From the NCBI RefSeq assembly GCF_042453785.1, contig NC_091675.1:5220501-5284500 (forward strand): a DNA stretch of 64,000 nucleotides, given 5' to 3'. This document shows, piece after piece, positions 1-9,872 of the stretch. This DNA is from Malus domestica (lineage: Eukaryota; Streptophyta; Magnoliopsida; Rosales; Rosaceae). Made by a program: the position numbers and the translations under genes. Positions within the stretch are counted from its first letter, which is position 1. The number at the start of each line of letters is the position of its first letter. Under the pieces are notes generated by a model. That model did no database searches and was not told where the DNA came from. It was given only the letters and a program-made list of their open reading frames with translations.

Positions 1-1310
1 GCTGTTCTGGTACCCATAGGTCGGGAGTAATAATAGATAATGGCAATCAATATTAGAGCTGAAAAAGTGAAACATGACAAACTGTGTTAAATCCTGTGAG
101 TGCCATAATTAGTTCTCCTAACGATACAAATTTGCAATCGACATGAACCCAGGGTTCACAACTCTACAGGTGAAAATCATCATCCTAATCTACAAACCCA
201 ATTTTTTTTTTTTTTTAACAAACAATATTATCTACACTAAGGGAGAGGGGGTGGGCTTAGCCTCACAATGGGCTACCAATAAAGTGGTTCAAATTCGTCT
301 TTGGTGAGAATTGAACCTAAGACTTCTCACTTACAAGTGACGAGGAATACCATTAGACCATAATACTAAGTGGCACAAACCAGAATTATTTGTTTGCCAC
401 ATAACTTAAAGTTCCTGTGACAGGTAAATCACATATGGCTAATCTGATCAAACTAACTCGCTCAACCGTCAAAATCATGTTTTTGTACCTCTATTTTCAC
501 CCTCACATCTCTATGAAGCAATCCCCGGAAATACGTTATTGACATAAAAGTACAAGAAGCCTTTGAAATACCTTGGATCAAAAGAAAGGCCAATTCCCCA
601 TAAGCTGAGAATGGAAGCCCCTTATGAAGGCAATACGCCAGAGCAATGGTGTAACCAACAACTTCAAGCTCAAAAGAGATAATACTAAGACCTCTGACAC
701 TTCCATGTTGCAAAATTTTTATTATCTGCAATCAAAGAACAAAAGCATCACACCGTGTACAATGCCAAAATGCAAATTCAAATTAGTACATAACACGATG
801 CAACGTCTTACAATACGATATGCAGGTATTTAATTACCGGTTTCGTGTTTAACAATGAATTGGAGTGATTAAACATAAAATAGATAGCCTAGTGACTATA
901 GGTTCAGGAAAAAAATATAAAAATCCAGAAAACTCAAATCTTTGGTTTCTTTGCTGGGAAAATGGATGTGGGTTTAGTCCAGAATCCAAATTCGGAGCAT
1001 AAAACCCCTTCAAACTCATTTACCGATGGTACCCACATCACAGATCTGCCTTGTGTTCTAATAACATACAACAATTTCAACAGAGATTGTGAAAGAAAAC
1101 AAAAGGCGATTGCTTTAGCAAATTAACGACGATAGCGACCTAAAGGGAAAGGCAAGAACGTGCCTGAGGGAGTTTGACGGTGGTGGAGGCGGCGACGATG
1201 GCGTAACCGAGGAGCTTGGAAACAAGGGGCAGCAAGCAATCTTTGTTGGGGAAGTGGCCGTCGCCGAGAGCCCCCAAGGCGCAGCTGAAATCGATTCCTA
1301 GGACCTTCAT
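1..1310 (-). CDS. MPDU1-like PQ-loop protein, 5' part only (runs off left edge)
   Basis: Three coding exons are visible on the minus strand: 1164-1310 (49 codons, [10 protein letters not shown]... to KLPQ), 572-725 ([14 protein letters not shown]... to LLIQ) and 58 down to 1 ([14 protein letters not shown], continuing outside). The phases agree (0, then 1). The order matches Arabidopsis mannose-P-dolichol utilisation defect 1 homologues: an N-terminal LGIDxSC segment, then a PQ-loop transmembrane repeat with KLPQ and FELEVVGY. In animals MPDU1 is an ER membrane protein needed for use of dolichol-P-mannose and dolichol-P-glucose in glycosylation; the plant role is inferred from homology. The first intron (726-1163) begins with GC (CAG|GCACGT) rather than GT and ends in TTGCAG. 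A SINE copy sits in the intron at 59-571. The remaining half of the protein lies left of the window. Confidence 0.85.
198..374 (-). repeat. tRNA-like SINE copy, in MPDU1 intron 2
   Basis: Read on the minus strand this copy starts GCCACTTAGTATTATGG, contains an A-box-like TGGTCTAATGG and a B-box-like TTAGGTTCAATTC, and ends in GTTTGTT followed by a long A-run (the T-run at 198-214). Related copies lie at 12416-12580 and 38687-38863. The pol III box order and A-tail indicate a tRNA-derived SINE. The family name is not known to me. Confidence 0.65.
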
Positions 1311-1574
1311 CGCTGCGTCAAATCAATGGAGATCCTTTGCTGTTTTATCACTCCTCCAAAACTCGAGCTTTGTATGTCGAATGGAGATCCTTTGTTATGC
1401 TATGACTTTTTTGTACCTGCACTATTTTTACCGACGCGCGTACTCCAAGCATATTATGATCTTTCTCAATCTCAAATTCGGTAATTTGCGAATAGTAATT
1501 AGTTTACAAAGTTCATATTAATTTGATTTAAGTTCGTTTTAGTTTACAAAGTTCTATATATAAAATATAAAAAA

Positions 1575-2120
1575 ATGTGAAGTACCGATTTAGTCTCTAA
1601 ATTATCACCTCAGAGAAAGTTAGGTCATTGCATTATTTTTTCGGTAAAATAAGTCCATAGATTCATTACAAATTGCTAATTTCATCTATACAATTATATT
1701 CAAAGCTATTTTATCCAATTTTTCGTCAACTTAAGTTACACGACACACTTTAGAGTGTAATACTATTATTTTCTTGTCTATAAGCCCTTAACATTTCATA
1801 TAGATTGCGAATTTAATGTCTAATTTACCCTAAAAAATTAACTTACATTATTTCCTTATGAAAAACTATCAATTTATCCTCCAAAGTTAACTCTATACAC
1901 TATTTCTTTATGAAAAACTACCAATCTACCCTCCAATATGTATCACATGCAAGTAACGTAACTTAAATTGACGAAAAATTGAATATAGTAGTTTCGAATA
2001 TAACATTAGGGATGTAATTGGCAGAATTTTATAATTTAGGAACTAATTTTTCTGAAAAAAGTAGTTTAGGAACTTAATTTTCACTAAAGGGATAATTCAT
2101 GAACTAAATTGACTGTTTAT
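1575..2120. mobile_element. Non-autonomous element with long (~170 bp) terminal inverted repeats
   Basis: The left part (ATTTAGTCTCTAAATTATC...) and the reverse complement of the right part (ATTTAGTTCATGAATTATC...) align along roughly 170 bases. The alignment includes a shared inner block CAATTTTTCGTCAA followed by TTAAGTTAC. The centre also has two near-duplicate segments around ATGAAAAACTA. There is no coding capacity. Long TIRs around a short AT-rich core suggest a Mutator-like foldback element. The exact ends and target duplication could not be fixed by eye. Confidence 0.5.
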
Positions 2121-2366
2121 CCTAAAAAAATCATATTAATTTGGTCTAAGTTATACATTTGAAGATCAATTGTTTTGTTGAAGTACATTTGAAGAACATT
2201 AAATGATAAGTCAGTCACAATCCGCACTGGGCTCTTGAGTCCCAGGTAACTATGTCAAGATAGTGTAATGCATGGTTTAGGAAAGGACCACTTAATTTTA
2301 TTGGAGCTTGTGGTGCAATTGGGAATTCCAACGGTGCTTGGCAAAATGGATTTTGTGCTAACCTTG

Positions 2367-2890
2367 TGTCACGGGATGACTCTTTAAGCCTTCCGCCCGT
2401 GCGGCACTTAGACTTGAATACCTCGATGAACAAGCTAAGTAAGCCTTCGAAGCCTCGCTTCCCCAGATCGAATCACGAAGAAAGCTAAGATAGCTTGGAG
2501 AATGCTAAGATCACTTAGAAGATGGGAGAAAGGAAGTTTTGTATTGAAAGTTAAGAGAGCTTTACAATTCTTGGATTCTTGGATGGTTTGGCCAAATGGC
2601 CTTACCTCCTATTTATAGGCCTAAGTCACCTCCTCAATGGAGGGTTCTAGAATCCCCTACTTACATCCAAAAATATCTAGCATAGTTCTAGATACAACTT
2701 GCCTAATCTAGATTATTCTAGGTGAGGCTTAAATATGTACACTTGTGTGGAATGTTCCGGAATGCCCTAGATTATCTTGAATGCTCCGCCACGTTCTTGA
2801 TTTCTCCGGGACGTTCCAGAAGCTTCCATGAAGACATGGCTTCATGATGTCTTGGGCATTTTCTTTGTTTTTAACATATGGCCCGTGACA
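2367..2890 (-). repeat. 3' LTR of the gypsy element
   Basis: This LTR has TG...CA ends within a 9-base inverted repeat (TGTCACGGG/CCCGTGACA). It has the same length and, by eye, the same sequence as 7614-8137. A TATA-like CTATAAATAG lies on the minus strand at 2609-2618. Confidence 0.93.
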
Positions 2891-2901
2891 TCCTCCCCCA
2901 C
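2891..2901 (-). other. Polypurine tract
   Basis: The minus strand reads GTGGGGGAGGA immediately before the 3' LTR, as expected for the plus-strand primer. It directly follows the gag-pol stop codon TAA (2902-2904), so the element has essentially no 3' untranslated spacer. Confidence 0.85.
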
Positions 2902-5900
2902 TTAAGTCGTCGACGTCCTCGTCGACTCTTGCCTCTCGAATGTCTGAATCAAGTCCTTATATTGCCATAAGGACGTCTCCTTCTCCCAGGTTGCTTCGGA
3001 GTATGGTAGCCCCTTCCATTTGACAAAGTACTCCACATGCTTTGGTTGTCTTGGTCGCACCACGACACGCTTGGCTTCAATGCTCTCCACTTCTTTGTCA
3101 AATGCCTCCGTCATCAAAGGGGGTGCTCGATGAGACTCACCTCGACTTGGTTCTTCATCGTCCGCATGATAAGGCTTCAAGTTGCTCACATGGAACACCG
3201 GGTGAAACTTGAGGCGGGGTGGGAGTTCCACAACATACGCGGCTTTGCCAACCTTCTTGATGATAGGGAATGGTCCCTCATATTTCCGCAACAAGCTCTT
3301 GTGCAAGCCACGAGTACTCTTGTGCTGAGACGCATTGAGCTTCACAAAGACTTGGTCGCCAGTTTGGAACTCCACATTCCTTCGCTTGCGATCCGCCCAT
3401 TTCTTCATCTTCTTTGAAGCCTTCTCCAAATGAGCTTGAGCAAGTTCGTGGGCTAATTGCCACTCCTTAGCAGTTTTGAAAGCGGCTGGACTATTCCCCG
3501 TGTAGCCAGTCACGACCGTGTTCGGGGTCAAGGGTTGTTGCCCTATAGCCAACTCGAACGGACTTTTCCCCGTCGACTCCGAACGTTGCAAGTTATAAGA
3601 GAATTGGGCAACATCAAGTAACTTAGCCCAATCTCGTTGATTGGCACTAACATAGTGCCGTAAATAAGTCTCCAACAATGCATTAACCCGCTCCGTTTGT
3701 CCATCAGTTTGGGGATGAAAAGCTGTGGAGAAGTCTAACTTCGAGCCAAGTAGTTTGAAGAGCTCATTCCAAAATCTACCCGTGAAGCGAGCATCTCGAT
3801 CACTGACTATGCTTCTCGGAACTCCCCAATACTTCACCACGTGCTTTAAAAACAAGCGTGCAGCTACTTCGGCTGTGCACTCCACATGTGCGGGTATGAA
3901 AGTGGCATACTTGGTGAATCTATCGACCACGACGAAGATAGATCCACATCCATCAGACTTGGGCAAATGTGTGATGAAATCCATGGTTAAACATTCCCAT
4001 GGTCTTGATGGGGTGGGAAGTGGTTCCAACAGTCCTCCCGGTTGCCTTTGTTCCACTTTGTCTTGTTGGCACACAAGACAAGTCTTCACGTATGAATCTA
4101 CATCATCCCGCATTTGTGGCCAATAATAAGCATCGCTCACCAAAGCCAACGTGCGGTGAGTGCCAGGATGTCCTGCCCACATTGAGTCATGGCACTCCTT
4201 AAGGATTTCTTTCCTTAAGCTTCCCCACTTTGGGACATAGATCCGCTTGCCTTTGGTGTATAGCAAGCCGTCCTCAAGCCAAAACCTTCTTGTCTTCCCA
4301 TCCTTGACAAACTCCACAATGTTCTTGGCTTGGACGTCATGTGATAAACCTTCTCGGACACGGTCCAAAAGATGGCTTTGCGGCTTGAGTACCGTAGCCA
4401 TTAACTCTACTCGTCTACTTAGAGCATCGGCCACCACGTTCTCATTTCCTTGCTTGTACTCTAGCTTGTAATCAAACTCCGCTAAGAACTCTTGCCACCT
4501 TGCTTGCTTAGGTGTGAGCTTTTGTTGGGTTTGAAAGTAGCTAGTGGCAACGTTGTCCGTCTTGATGATGAATGGGGTACCAAGCAAGTAATGCCTCCAA
4601 ACTCTAAGGCAATGGACGATGGCGGTCATCTCCTTTTCATGGGTCGTGTACCTTTTCTCGGCATTGTTTAGCTTGCGACTTTCATAGGCTATTGGATGTC
4701 CTTCTTGCATCAACACTCCTCCTATGGCAAAGTCGGAAGCATCAGTGTGCAACTCGAATGGCTTACTAAGGTCGGGCAACCTTAGTACAGGCTCCTCCAT
4801 TAGGGCCTTCTTCAACCTCTCAAAGGCCTCTTGACACCGGTCCGTCCATTCCCATGCCTTGTTCTTCTTAAGAAGGTCTGTTAAGGGTGCTGCTATGGCT
4901 GAATACCCTTTAATGAATCTTCGATAGTAGTTGGCTAGCCCCAGAAAGGATCGTAGTGTTGGTACCTTGGTCGGCGGTTCCCACTCTTGAATGGCCTTGA
5001 TCTTGCCCTTTTCCATCATAAGTTTCCCCTCCTTTATCTTGTGGCCAAGAAATTCTACTTCTTTTGTGGCAAAGGAGCATTTCTCCTTTTTGACATAGAG
5101 TTCATGCTCCCGAAGGGTCTTGAACACTATGCGCAAGTGCTTGACGTGCTCCTCCAATGTCTTGCTATAGACAACGATATCATCAATGTAAACCACGACA
5201 AACTTGTCAAGATAAGGATGGAATACCTTGTTCATCAATGTGCAGAATGTTGCGGGGGCATTGGTTAGACCAAATGGCATGACTTTATACTCGAACGCTC
5301 CATATCTGGTCACCATCGCCGTCTTCGATTCGTCTCCAGGGGCTATCCTCACTTGGTAGTATCCCGATCGAAGATCTAACTTTGTGAAGTACCTTGCTTC
5401 ACCAAGTTGATCGAATAAGTCGGCGATCAACGGAAGTGGGTACTTGTTCTTGATGGTAATCTTGTTCAATGCTCTATAGTCGATGCACAACCTTAGGCTA
5501 CCTTCTTTCTTGCGTTGGAACAAGACGGGTGCACCATATGGGGACTTGGAGGGTTGGATGTAGCCAGCATCAAGTAGCTCGTTGAGTTGCTTCCTCAATT
5601 TCTCCAACTCGGGTGGCGACATCCTATAAGGTGATTTGGAGGGAGGCTTAGCACCAGGCTCCAACTCAATCGCATGGTCGACCTCTCTCCTTGGTGGCAA
5701 CTTCTTTGGCAGTTCCTTAGGCATCACGTCCGCAAACTTCACAAGGACGTCTTCCACTTGTTTCGGCAAAGGCCCATGCTTCTCCTCCCCTTCATTCAAC
5801 ATTAGGGTTGCAAGAAATGTGGCCTCGCCTTTCTTCCAAGACTTGGCAAATTGAATTGCCGACAAGTGCTGGGTACACTTCTTGGCTTGCCTTTCCAATG

Positions 5901-7566
5901 GCACCAGGCAAGGTTGTTTTCCGTCGGCTAGGATACAGAAAATATTGTAGAAGGGAATGGGAAAGGCTCGTACCTTGTCCATGAACTCTAACCCAATGAC
6001 TACGCCATAGTCGTCCATCTTGACTACGGTGAAGTCGATCGTTCCCTTCCATGTGCCAATGTCTACGTGCACATTACGCGCAACTCCAACAATGGGGGTG
6101 GCAGCGGAATTTACCGTCTTCACGCTACCGGGCTCCTTTGTGACTCGGAGGCCAAGCCTTGTGGCTTCCTCCGACGTCATGAAGTTGTGTGTTGCTCCCG
6201 TGTCCACCAACACACGCGTCGTCTTGTCACCAGTCTTGACGTCGACGAACAATGATCCTCCCCCAACTTGAGCCTTAGGTTGTGGGAGGGTTGTCTGGAT
6301 GGCATTCAGTAGACGGATGCATCCCATACTTGCATCGTTACTCTCCCTGGCCTTGTCCTCCTTGAAGGCCATGGCCTTAAGGGCCTTCTTTTGTGGGCAA
6401 TCTCGCATCATGTGAGGGCCGTCGCATAGGTAACAAGTGGGTTGCCAAGACTTACCCTTGCCTTTGTCATGCTTATCGGCTTTCTTCTCCTTCGGTTTGC
6501 TTGTCTCGGCCTTGTCCTTCGGCTTGTGTTCTCCCCCACTTCTCTCATGGTTACCCCTCTTCCCCGTGGACTTGGAATCACCTTGGTGGCTTGATTTAAA
6601 CTCAATCAAGGATTCGGCAGCGGCAATGGCATCAGACAATGTTTGCACGTGTCTCCTTTGTAGTTCGAGTTTTGCCCAATTTTGCAGTCCACTCATGAAG
6701 TACATGAGCTTGTCTTCCTCTAACATGTTGGGCACCTCGAATAACAAGCTCACGAAGGCGTTGACATAGTCTTTGACGCTCCCCGTTTGCTTGAGCCACC
6801 TTAGTTTCTCCTTGGCTTCATACTTGGCATTTTGGGGATAGAAGTGCAACATAAGATCTTTCTTAAATTCATCCCAAGTGGTGAGGGAGAACGTACCTTG
6901 CTCAATCTCCATGCTCCGACGACGCCACCACATAAGGGCATTGTCGGCTAAGAACATGGTTGCCGTCGAGATTTTGGACTCGTCATCTTCAAGCTTCAGG
7001 TACTTGAAGTATCGCTCCACGTTCCACACGAATGTGTCGAGCTCCTTTGCTTCCCTCTTCCCATTATAGGATTTGGGTTTAAAGGAGTCGATTACCTTGG
7101 AGTCCAACGCCTTGATTTCCCTCGGCCCTTGCACGAATTGCTTCACAACTGCTTCTTTACAAAACGCCACATCTCCCTTAAGTTCCCTTGTGTCCTTTAT
7201 CTCTTCTTGAAGCGCCACAAACCTTGCCTCTATGTTGTCAAGGTGAACCTGGACTTCCCTCCGCATCTTGTCTGCCATGGTGTTGAGGGCGCCAAGGAGC
7301 TCATCTCGTAGCCCTTCCACCAAGCCACGCAGTTCATCCTTACCATTGTCCACCATGGTTTGGATTTCCTCCTTGTCGACAACATCCTCATCAAGTCGAG
7401 TATCGAACTCGAGTATGGTTCGTTCCACCTTCTCGAGTCGCTCTTCCATGGTCTCCATCGATGCTTGCAAGTCCTTTAACTTTGGCTTGCTCTTGGCAAC
7501 ATCTTGGACCTCGGCAGTACGCTCCCTTAGGTCGGAGACTCCAGACACCATCTCTCCACTTGCCAT
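2902..7566 (-). CDS. Gypsy gag-pol polyprotein, intact, with chromodomain
   Basis: The single ORF has 1554 codons with no internal stop. In order it shows: a coiled-coil-rich N-terminus (about 30-125); a retrotransposon gag domain (about 175-325); a CCHC zinc knuckle ([13 protein letters not shown], about 378-390); an aspartic protease (VDTGA, about 454-458); a reverse transcriptase with YIDD (about 793-796); RNase H (TDAS, about 941-944); an integrase zinc domain (H1133, H1137, C1163, C1166) and DDE triad D1196, D1256, E1292 (D-x59-D-x35-E spacing); and a C-terminal chromodomain (about 1500-1545, [17 protein letters not shown]). Gag and pol are fused in one frame, so no frameshift is needed. 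The chromodomain is thought to steer integration to marked chromatin. All diagnostic residues I checked are present. Confidence 0.95.
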   Translation of the reverse strand: MASGEMVSGVSDLRERTAEVQDVAKSKPKLKDLQASMETMEERLEKVERTILEFDTRLDEDVVDKEEIQTMVDNGKDELRGLVEGLRDELLGALNTMADKMRREVQVHLDNIEARFVALQEEIKDTRELKGDVAFCKEAVVKQFVQGPREIKALDSKVIDSFKPKSYNGKREAKELDTFVWNVERYFKYLKLEDDESKISTATMFLADNALMWWRRRSMEIEQGTFSLTTWDEFKKDLMLHFYPQNAKYEAKEKLRWLKQTGSVKDYVNAFVSLLFEVPNMLEEDKLMYFMSGLQNWAKLELQRRHVQTLSDAIAAAESLIEFKSSHQGDSKSTGKRGNHERSGGEHKPKDKAETSKPKEKKADKHDKGKGKSWQPTCYLCDGPHMMRDCPQKKALKAMAFKEDKARESNDASMGCIRLLNAIQTTLPQPKAQVGGGSLFVDVKTGDKTTRVLVDTGATHNFMTSEEATRLGLRVTKEPGSVKTVNSAATPIVGVARNVHVDIGTWKGTIDFTVVKMDDYGVVIGLEFMDKVRAFPIPFYNIFCILADGKQPCLVPLERQAKKCTQHLSAIQFAKSWKKGEATFLATLMLNEGEEKHGPLPKQVEDVLVKFADVMPKELPKKLPPRREVDHAIELEPGAKPPSKSPYRMSPPELEKLRKQLNELLDAGYIQPSKSPYGAPVLFQRKKEGSLRLCIDYRALNKITIKNKYPLPLIADLFDQLGEARYFTKLDLRSGYYQVRIAPGDESKTAMVTRYGAFEYKVMPFGLTNAPATFCTLMNKVFHPYLDKFVVVYIDDIVVYSKTLEEHVKHLRIVFKTLREHELYVKKEKCSFATKEVEFLGHKIKEGKLMMEKGKIKAIQEWEPPTKVPTLRSFLGLANYYRRFIKGYSAIAAPLTDLLKKNKAWEWTDRCQEAFERLKKALMEEPVLRLPDLSKPFELHTDASDFAIGGVLMQEGHPIAYESRKLNNAEKRYTTHEKEMTAIVHCLRVWRHYLLGTPFIIKTDNVATSYFQTQQKLTPKQARWQEFLAEFDYKLEYKQGNENVVADALSRRVELMATVLKPQSHLLDRVREGLSHDVQAKNIVEFVKDGKTRRFWLEDGLLYTKGKRIYVPKWGSLRKEILKECHDSMWAGHPGTHRTLALVSDAYYWPQMRDDVDSYVKTCLVCQQDKVEQRQPGGLLEPLPTPSRPWECLTMDFITHLPKSDGCGSIFVVVDRFTKYATFIPAHVECTAEVAARLFLKHVVKYWGVPRSIVSDRDARFTGRFWNELFKLLGSKLDFSTAFHPQTDGQTERVNALLETYLRHYVSANQRDWAKLLDVAQFSYNLQRSESTGKSPFELAIGQQPLTPNTVVTGYTGNSPAAFKTAKEWQLAHELAQAHLEKASKKMKKWADRKRRNVEFQTGDQVFVKLNASQHKSTRGLHKSLLRKYEGPFPIIKKVGKAAYVVELPPRLKFHPVFHVSNLKPYHADDEEPSRGESHRAPPLMTEAFDKEVESIEAKRVVVRPRQPKHVEYFVKWKGLPYSEATWEKETSLWQYKDLIQTFERQESTRTSTT

Positions 7567-7598
7567 ATCCTACTTTCCTTCAAGTGATTCACGAGCTT

Positions 7599-7611
7599 GG
7601 CTCTGATACCA
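7599..7611 (-). other. Primer binding site (initiator Met-tRNA type)
   Basis: Two bases downstream of the 5' LTR the minus strand reads TGGTATCAGAGCC, the usual complement of the plant initiator methionyl-tRNA 3' end. It primes minus-strand DNA synthesis. Confidence 0.9.
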
Positions 7612-7613
7612 GC

Positions 7614-8137
7614 TGTCACGGGATGACTCTTTAAGCCTTCCGCCCGTGCGGCACTTAGACTTGAATACCTCGATGAACAAGCTAAGTAAGCCTTCGAAGC
7701 CTCGCTTCCCCAGATCGAATCACGAAGAAAGCTAAGATAGCTTGGAGAATGCTAAGATCACTTAGAAGATGGGAGAAAGGAAGTTTTGTATTGAAAGTTA
7801 AGAGAGCTTTACAATTCTTGGATTCTTGGATGGTTTGGCCAAATGGCCTTACCTCCTATTTATAGGCCTAAGTCACCTCCTCAATGGAGGGTTCTAGAAT
7901 CCCCTACTTACATCCAAAAATATCTAGCATAGTTCTAGATACAACTTGCCTAATCTAGATTATTCTAGGTGAGGCTTAAATATGTACACTTGTGTGGAAT
8001 GTTCCGGAATGCCCTAGATTATCTTGAATGCTCCGCCACGTTCTTGATTTCTCCGGGACGTTCCAGAAGCTTCCATGAAGACATGGCTTCATGATGTCTT
8101 GGGCATTTTCTTTGTTTTTAACATATGGCCCGTGACA
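7614..8137 (-). repeat. 5' LTR of the gypsy element
   Basis: This is the upstream LTR with respect to the gag-pol ORF. It carries the promoter (CTATAAATAG on the minus strand at 7856-7865) and is directly followed by the primer binding site. Confidence 0.93.
7856..7865 (-). promoter_or_regulatory. TATA box in gypsy 5' LTR
   Basis: CTATAAATAG on the minus strand, about 275 bases into the LTR. It is the likely U3 core promoter for the genomic RNA. Confidence 0.6.
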
Positions 8138-8580
8138 CTTGGACGTGGTGAAATTCTTCTCGAGGAAATTTGGGCCATATTCTTGGGTTTACGCTTTGCT
8201 TGGAACAAAGATATTGTTCGTTTTTTGTTAGAATATGATACTTCTCTTGTTGTAAATATGATTCTGCAAGGTTTGAGTGAGAACCATTCTCTTGGTGAAT
8301 TGGTGCAGGCTTGCCGTGAGCTGTTAGACAGAGATTGAGGTTGTGAACTTCGTCATGTTTATGGAGATGAATATTGTGGCTGATGAATTGGCTAACTTTA
8401 GTTTGTCATATTCTCTTGGTCCAGTTTATTTCAATCAAGCTCCTGCCTCTCGTCGTCATTTCTTGGTGTCGGACGCTATTGAAATCTCTAGACCTCGTGA
8501 TGTTATGCATTAGTTTTTCTTTATTGGGCATTTAGCCCCGTTTGTTTACCAAAAATAAATAAATAAATAGTGTAATGCAT

Positions 8581-9811
8581 ATGATAAGATTAGTGCGATC
8601 ATCTTCTATCCAATCCCACATCCATCTGCGAGTGCTAAACATGGGATCGGGTAATCCAATCCTACTACTTATCCTACCCACCAAATGAGGTTCGACTCCA
8701 ACTGGATTTTGACAAAATAAAACACTGTTAAAGTCGATTGAGGTCTAAAGCTGATTAAACATGCATATTGCAGTTGCAGATGAGGGGCCACTGGAAGGAC
8801 AAAGTTTGGTGCAATTTATGTGATGAAAGTGGATACCAGTCAGGATTTGAGGACCACTTCAAGAAAATGGACAAAACCATTAAGGTAAAGTGAGCTGCTA
8901 AAGACTGTTTGCTCAGCTTTGAGTACAAAACAAAGGATTGCAGTTGTACACCTTCCTAATTTGCCTACACCTGGTTGGGTTTTGTATTACTAATGCTTTG
9001 ATTCATGATGGGACTAATGCTTTGATTCATGATGGGAATTTGATTACGATTTTTGGGAAAATTTTGAAATGGTTGTTGCATAATCCGACTATAGAATGGA
9101 TGCTCGTTCCTTATCGAAGAATGGACTTCTGAATCTCTGATGTTGTCATTAACAATCAGTTAATATCATTACTGTGACAAAATGTACTGATGTGTTATCG
9201 ATATATTATTAACAATATCCGGAAATATTTGTTCTTTAATCATGCACAAAAACAATGGCGGAACAATAAACAAGGCTACCATGAGTTAAAGCCTGCGAAT
9301 CAATATTTTTTGTTGGTTATGTTGAATATTGATTAATCAAATTAATCTTTGTAGCCCGTCCAAATTAAACCAAGTTACACACAACTCACATATAATAAGT
9401 GTTGTATGAGATTATACAGAGAACTATTGATTCACAGGGCAAGTTAGTAGGGGAGATTCTTAGGTTTTAGCCATCTCTAACTATATATCTTGTGTTTATC
9501 TCTTTAACGTAACTTACTAGATAACAACCGACTACAAGTCACATTGCTTTACTCCCAACCGGTTACAGTGGTAGATTTCTTGATAAGTAGGGTACTCTTC
9601 TTTATCTCCTCCTTTCTGAGTTGTAAATATCCAGGTCCCACGATGAAACAAACTCCAGAGGTCCACTGCAGAGTGGGTTTGGTTGGAGGCTAACTCCAAA
9701 ATCCCAACACTCCATGTCAGCCAGTGGACATTGGTTGTTTGCTCCCAAATTTCCTCTTTTCCTTTTAATTGTGGTGGAAACAACAGCACACTCAAGCTTA
9801 ACTTCACTCTA

Positions 9812-9814
<3 letters not shown>
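8581..9814. other. Intergenic; one exon-like block and a 24-bp tandem duplication
   Basis: No gene could be supported. 8774-8884 is an open 111-base block flanked by TTGCAG and AAG|GTAAAG; it could encode MRGHWKDKVWCNLCDESG and onward, but no partner exon was found. 8989-9036 is a perfect 2 x 24 bp tandem duplication (ACTAATGCTTTG followed by ATTCATGATGGG). The rest is AT-rich and includes the putative promoter of the gene starting at 9873. Confidence 0.4.

Positions 9815-9866
<52 letters not shown>
9815..9866 (+). repeat. (CT)26 microsatellite in 5' leader
   Basis: A perfect dinucleotide tract of 52 bases ends 6 bases before the ATG at 9873. Pyrimidine tracts (GAGA elements on the other strand) are common in plant 5' leaders. 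The length is probably polymorphic. Confidence 0.95.
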
Positions 9867-9869
<3 letters not shown>

Positions 9870-9872
9870 ACA

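Larger units (their letters stand above)
2367..8137 (-). mobile_element. Full-length Ty3/gypsy chromovirus-type LTR retrotransposon
   Basis: The element is 5771 bp. It has two 524-bp LTRs (TGTCACGGG...CCCGTGACA), a tRNA-iMet primer binding site, one long gag-pol ORF and a polypurine tract, all in minus orientation. The target-site duplication CTTG is at 2363-2366 and 8138-8141. The LTRs look identical base for base by eye and the ORF has no stop, so the copy is probably young and possibly still competent. The C-terminal chromodomain places it among chromoviruses; the lineage within them (for example Reina or Galadriel) is not assigned. Confidence 0.93.
2260..8580 (+). mobile_element. 5'-truncated LINE 3' end with RNase H domain, split by a gypsy insertion
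   Basis: A 14-base direct repeat ATAGTGTAATGCAT occurs at 2260-2273 and 8567-8580, as a LINE target-site duplication would. The second copy directly follows an (AAAT)n tail. Between them, 2274-2366 and 8138-8566 encode pieces of the RNase H-like domain found at the C-terminus of plant LINE polyproteins (GAWQNGF..., EEIWAIFLGL, later VADELAN). The reading frame is interrupted by the gypsy element at 2367-8137, and by a frameshift and stop near 8338. This is a dead 5'-truncated copy. Confidence 0.75.
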
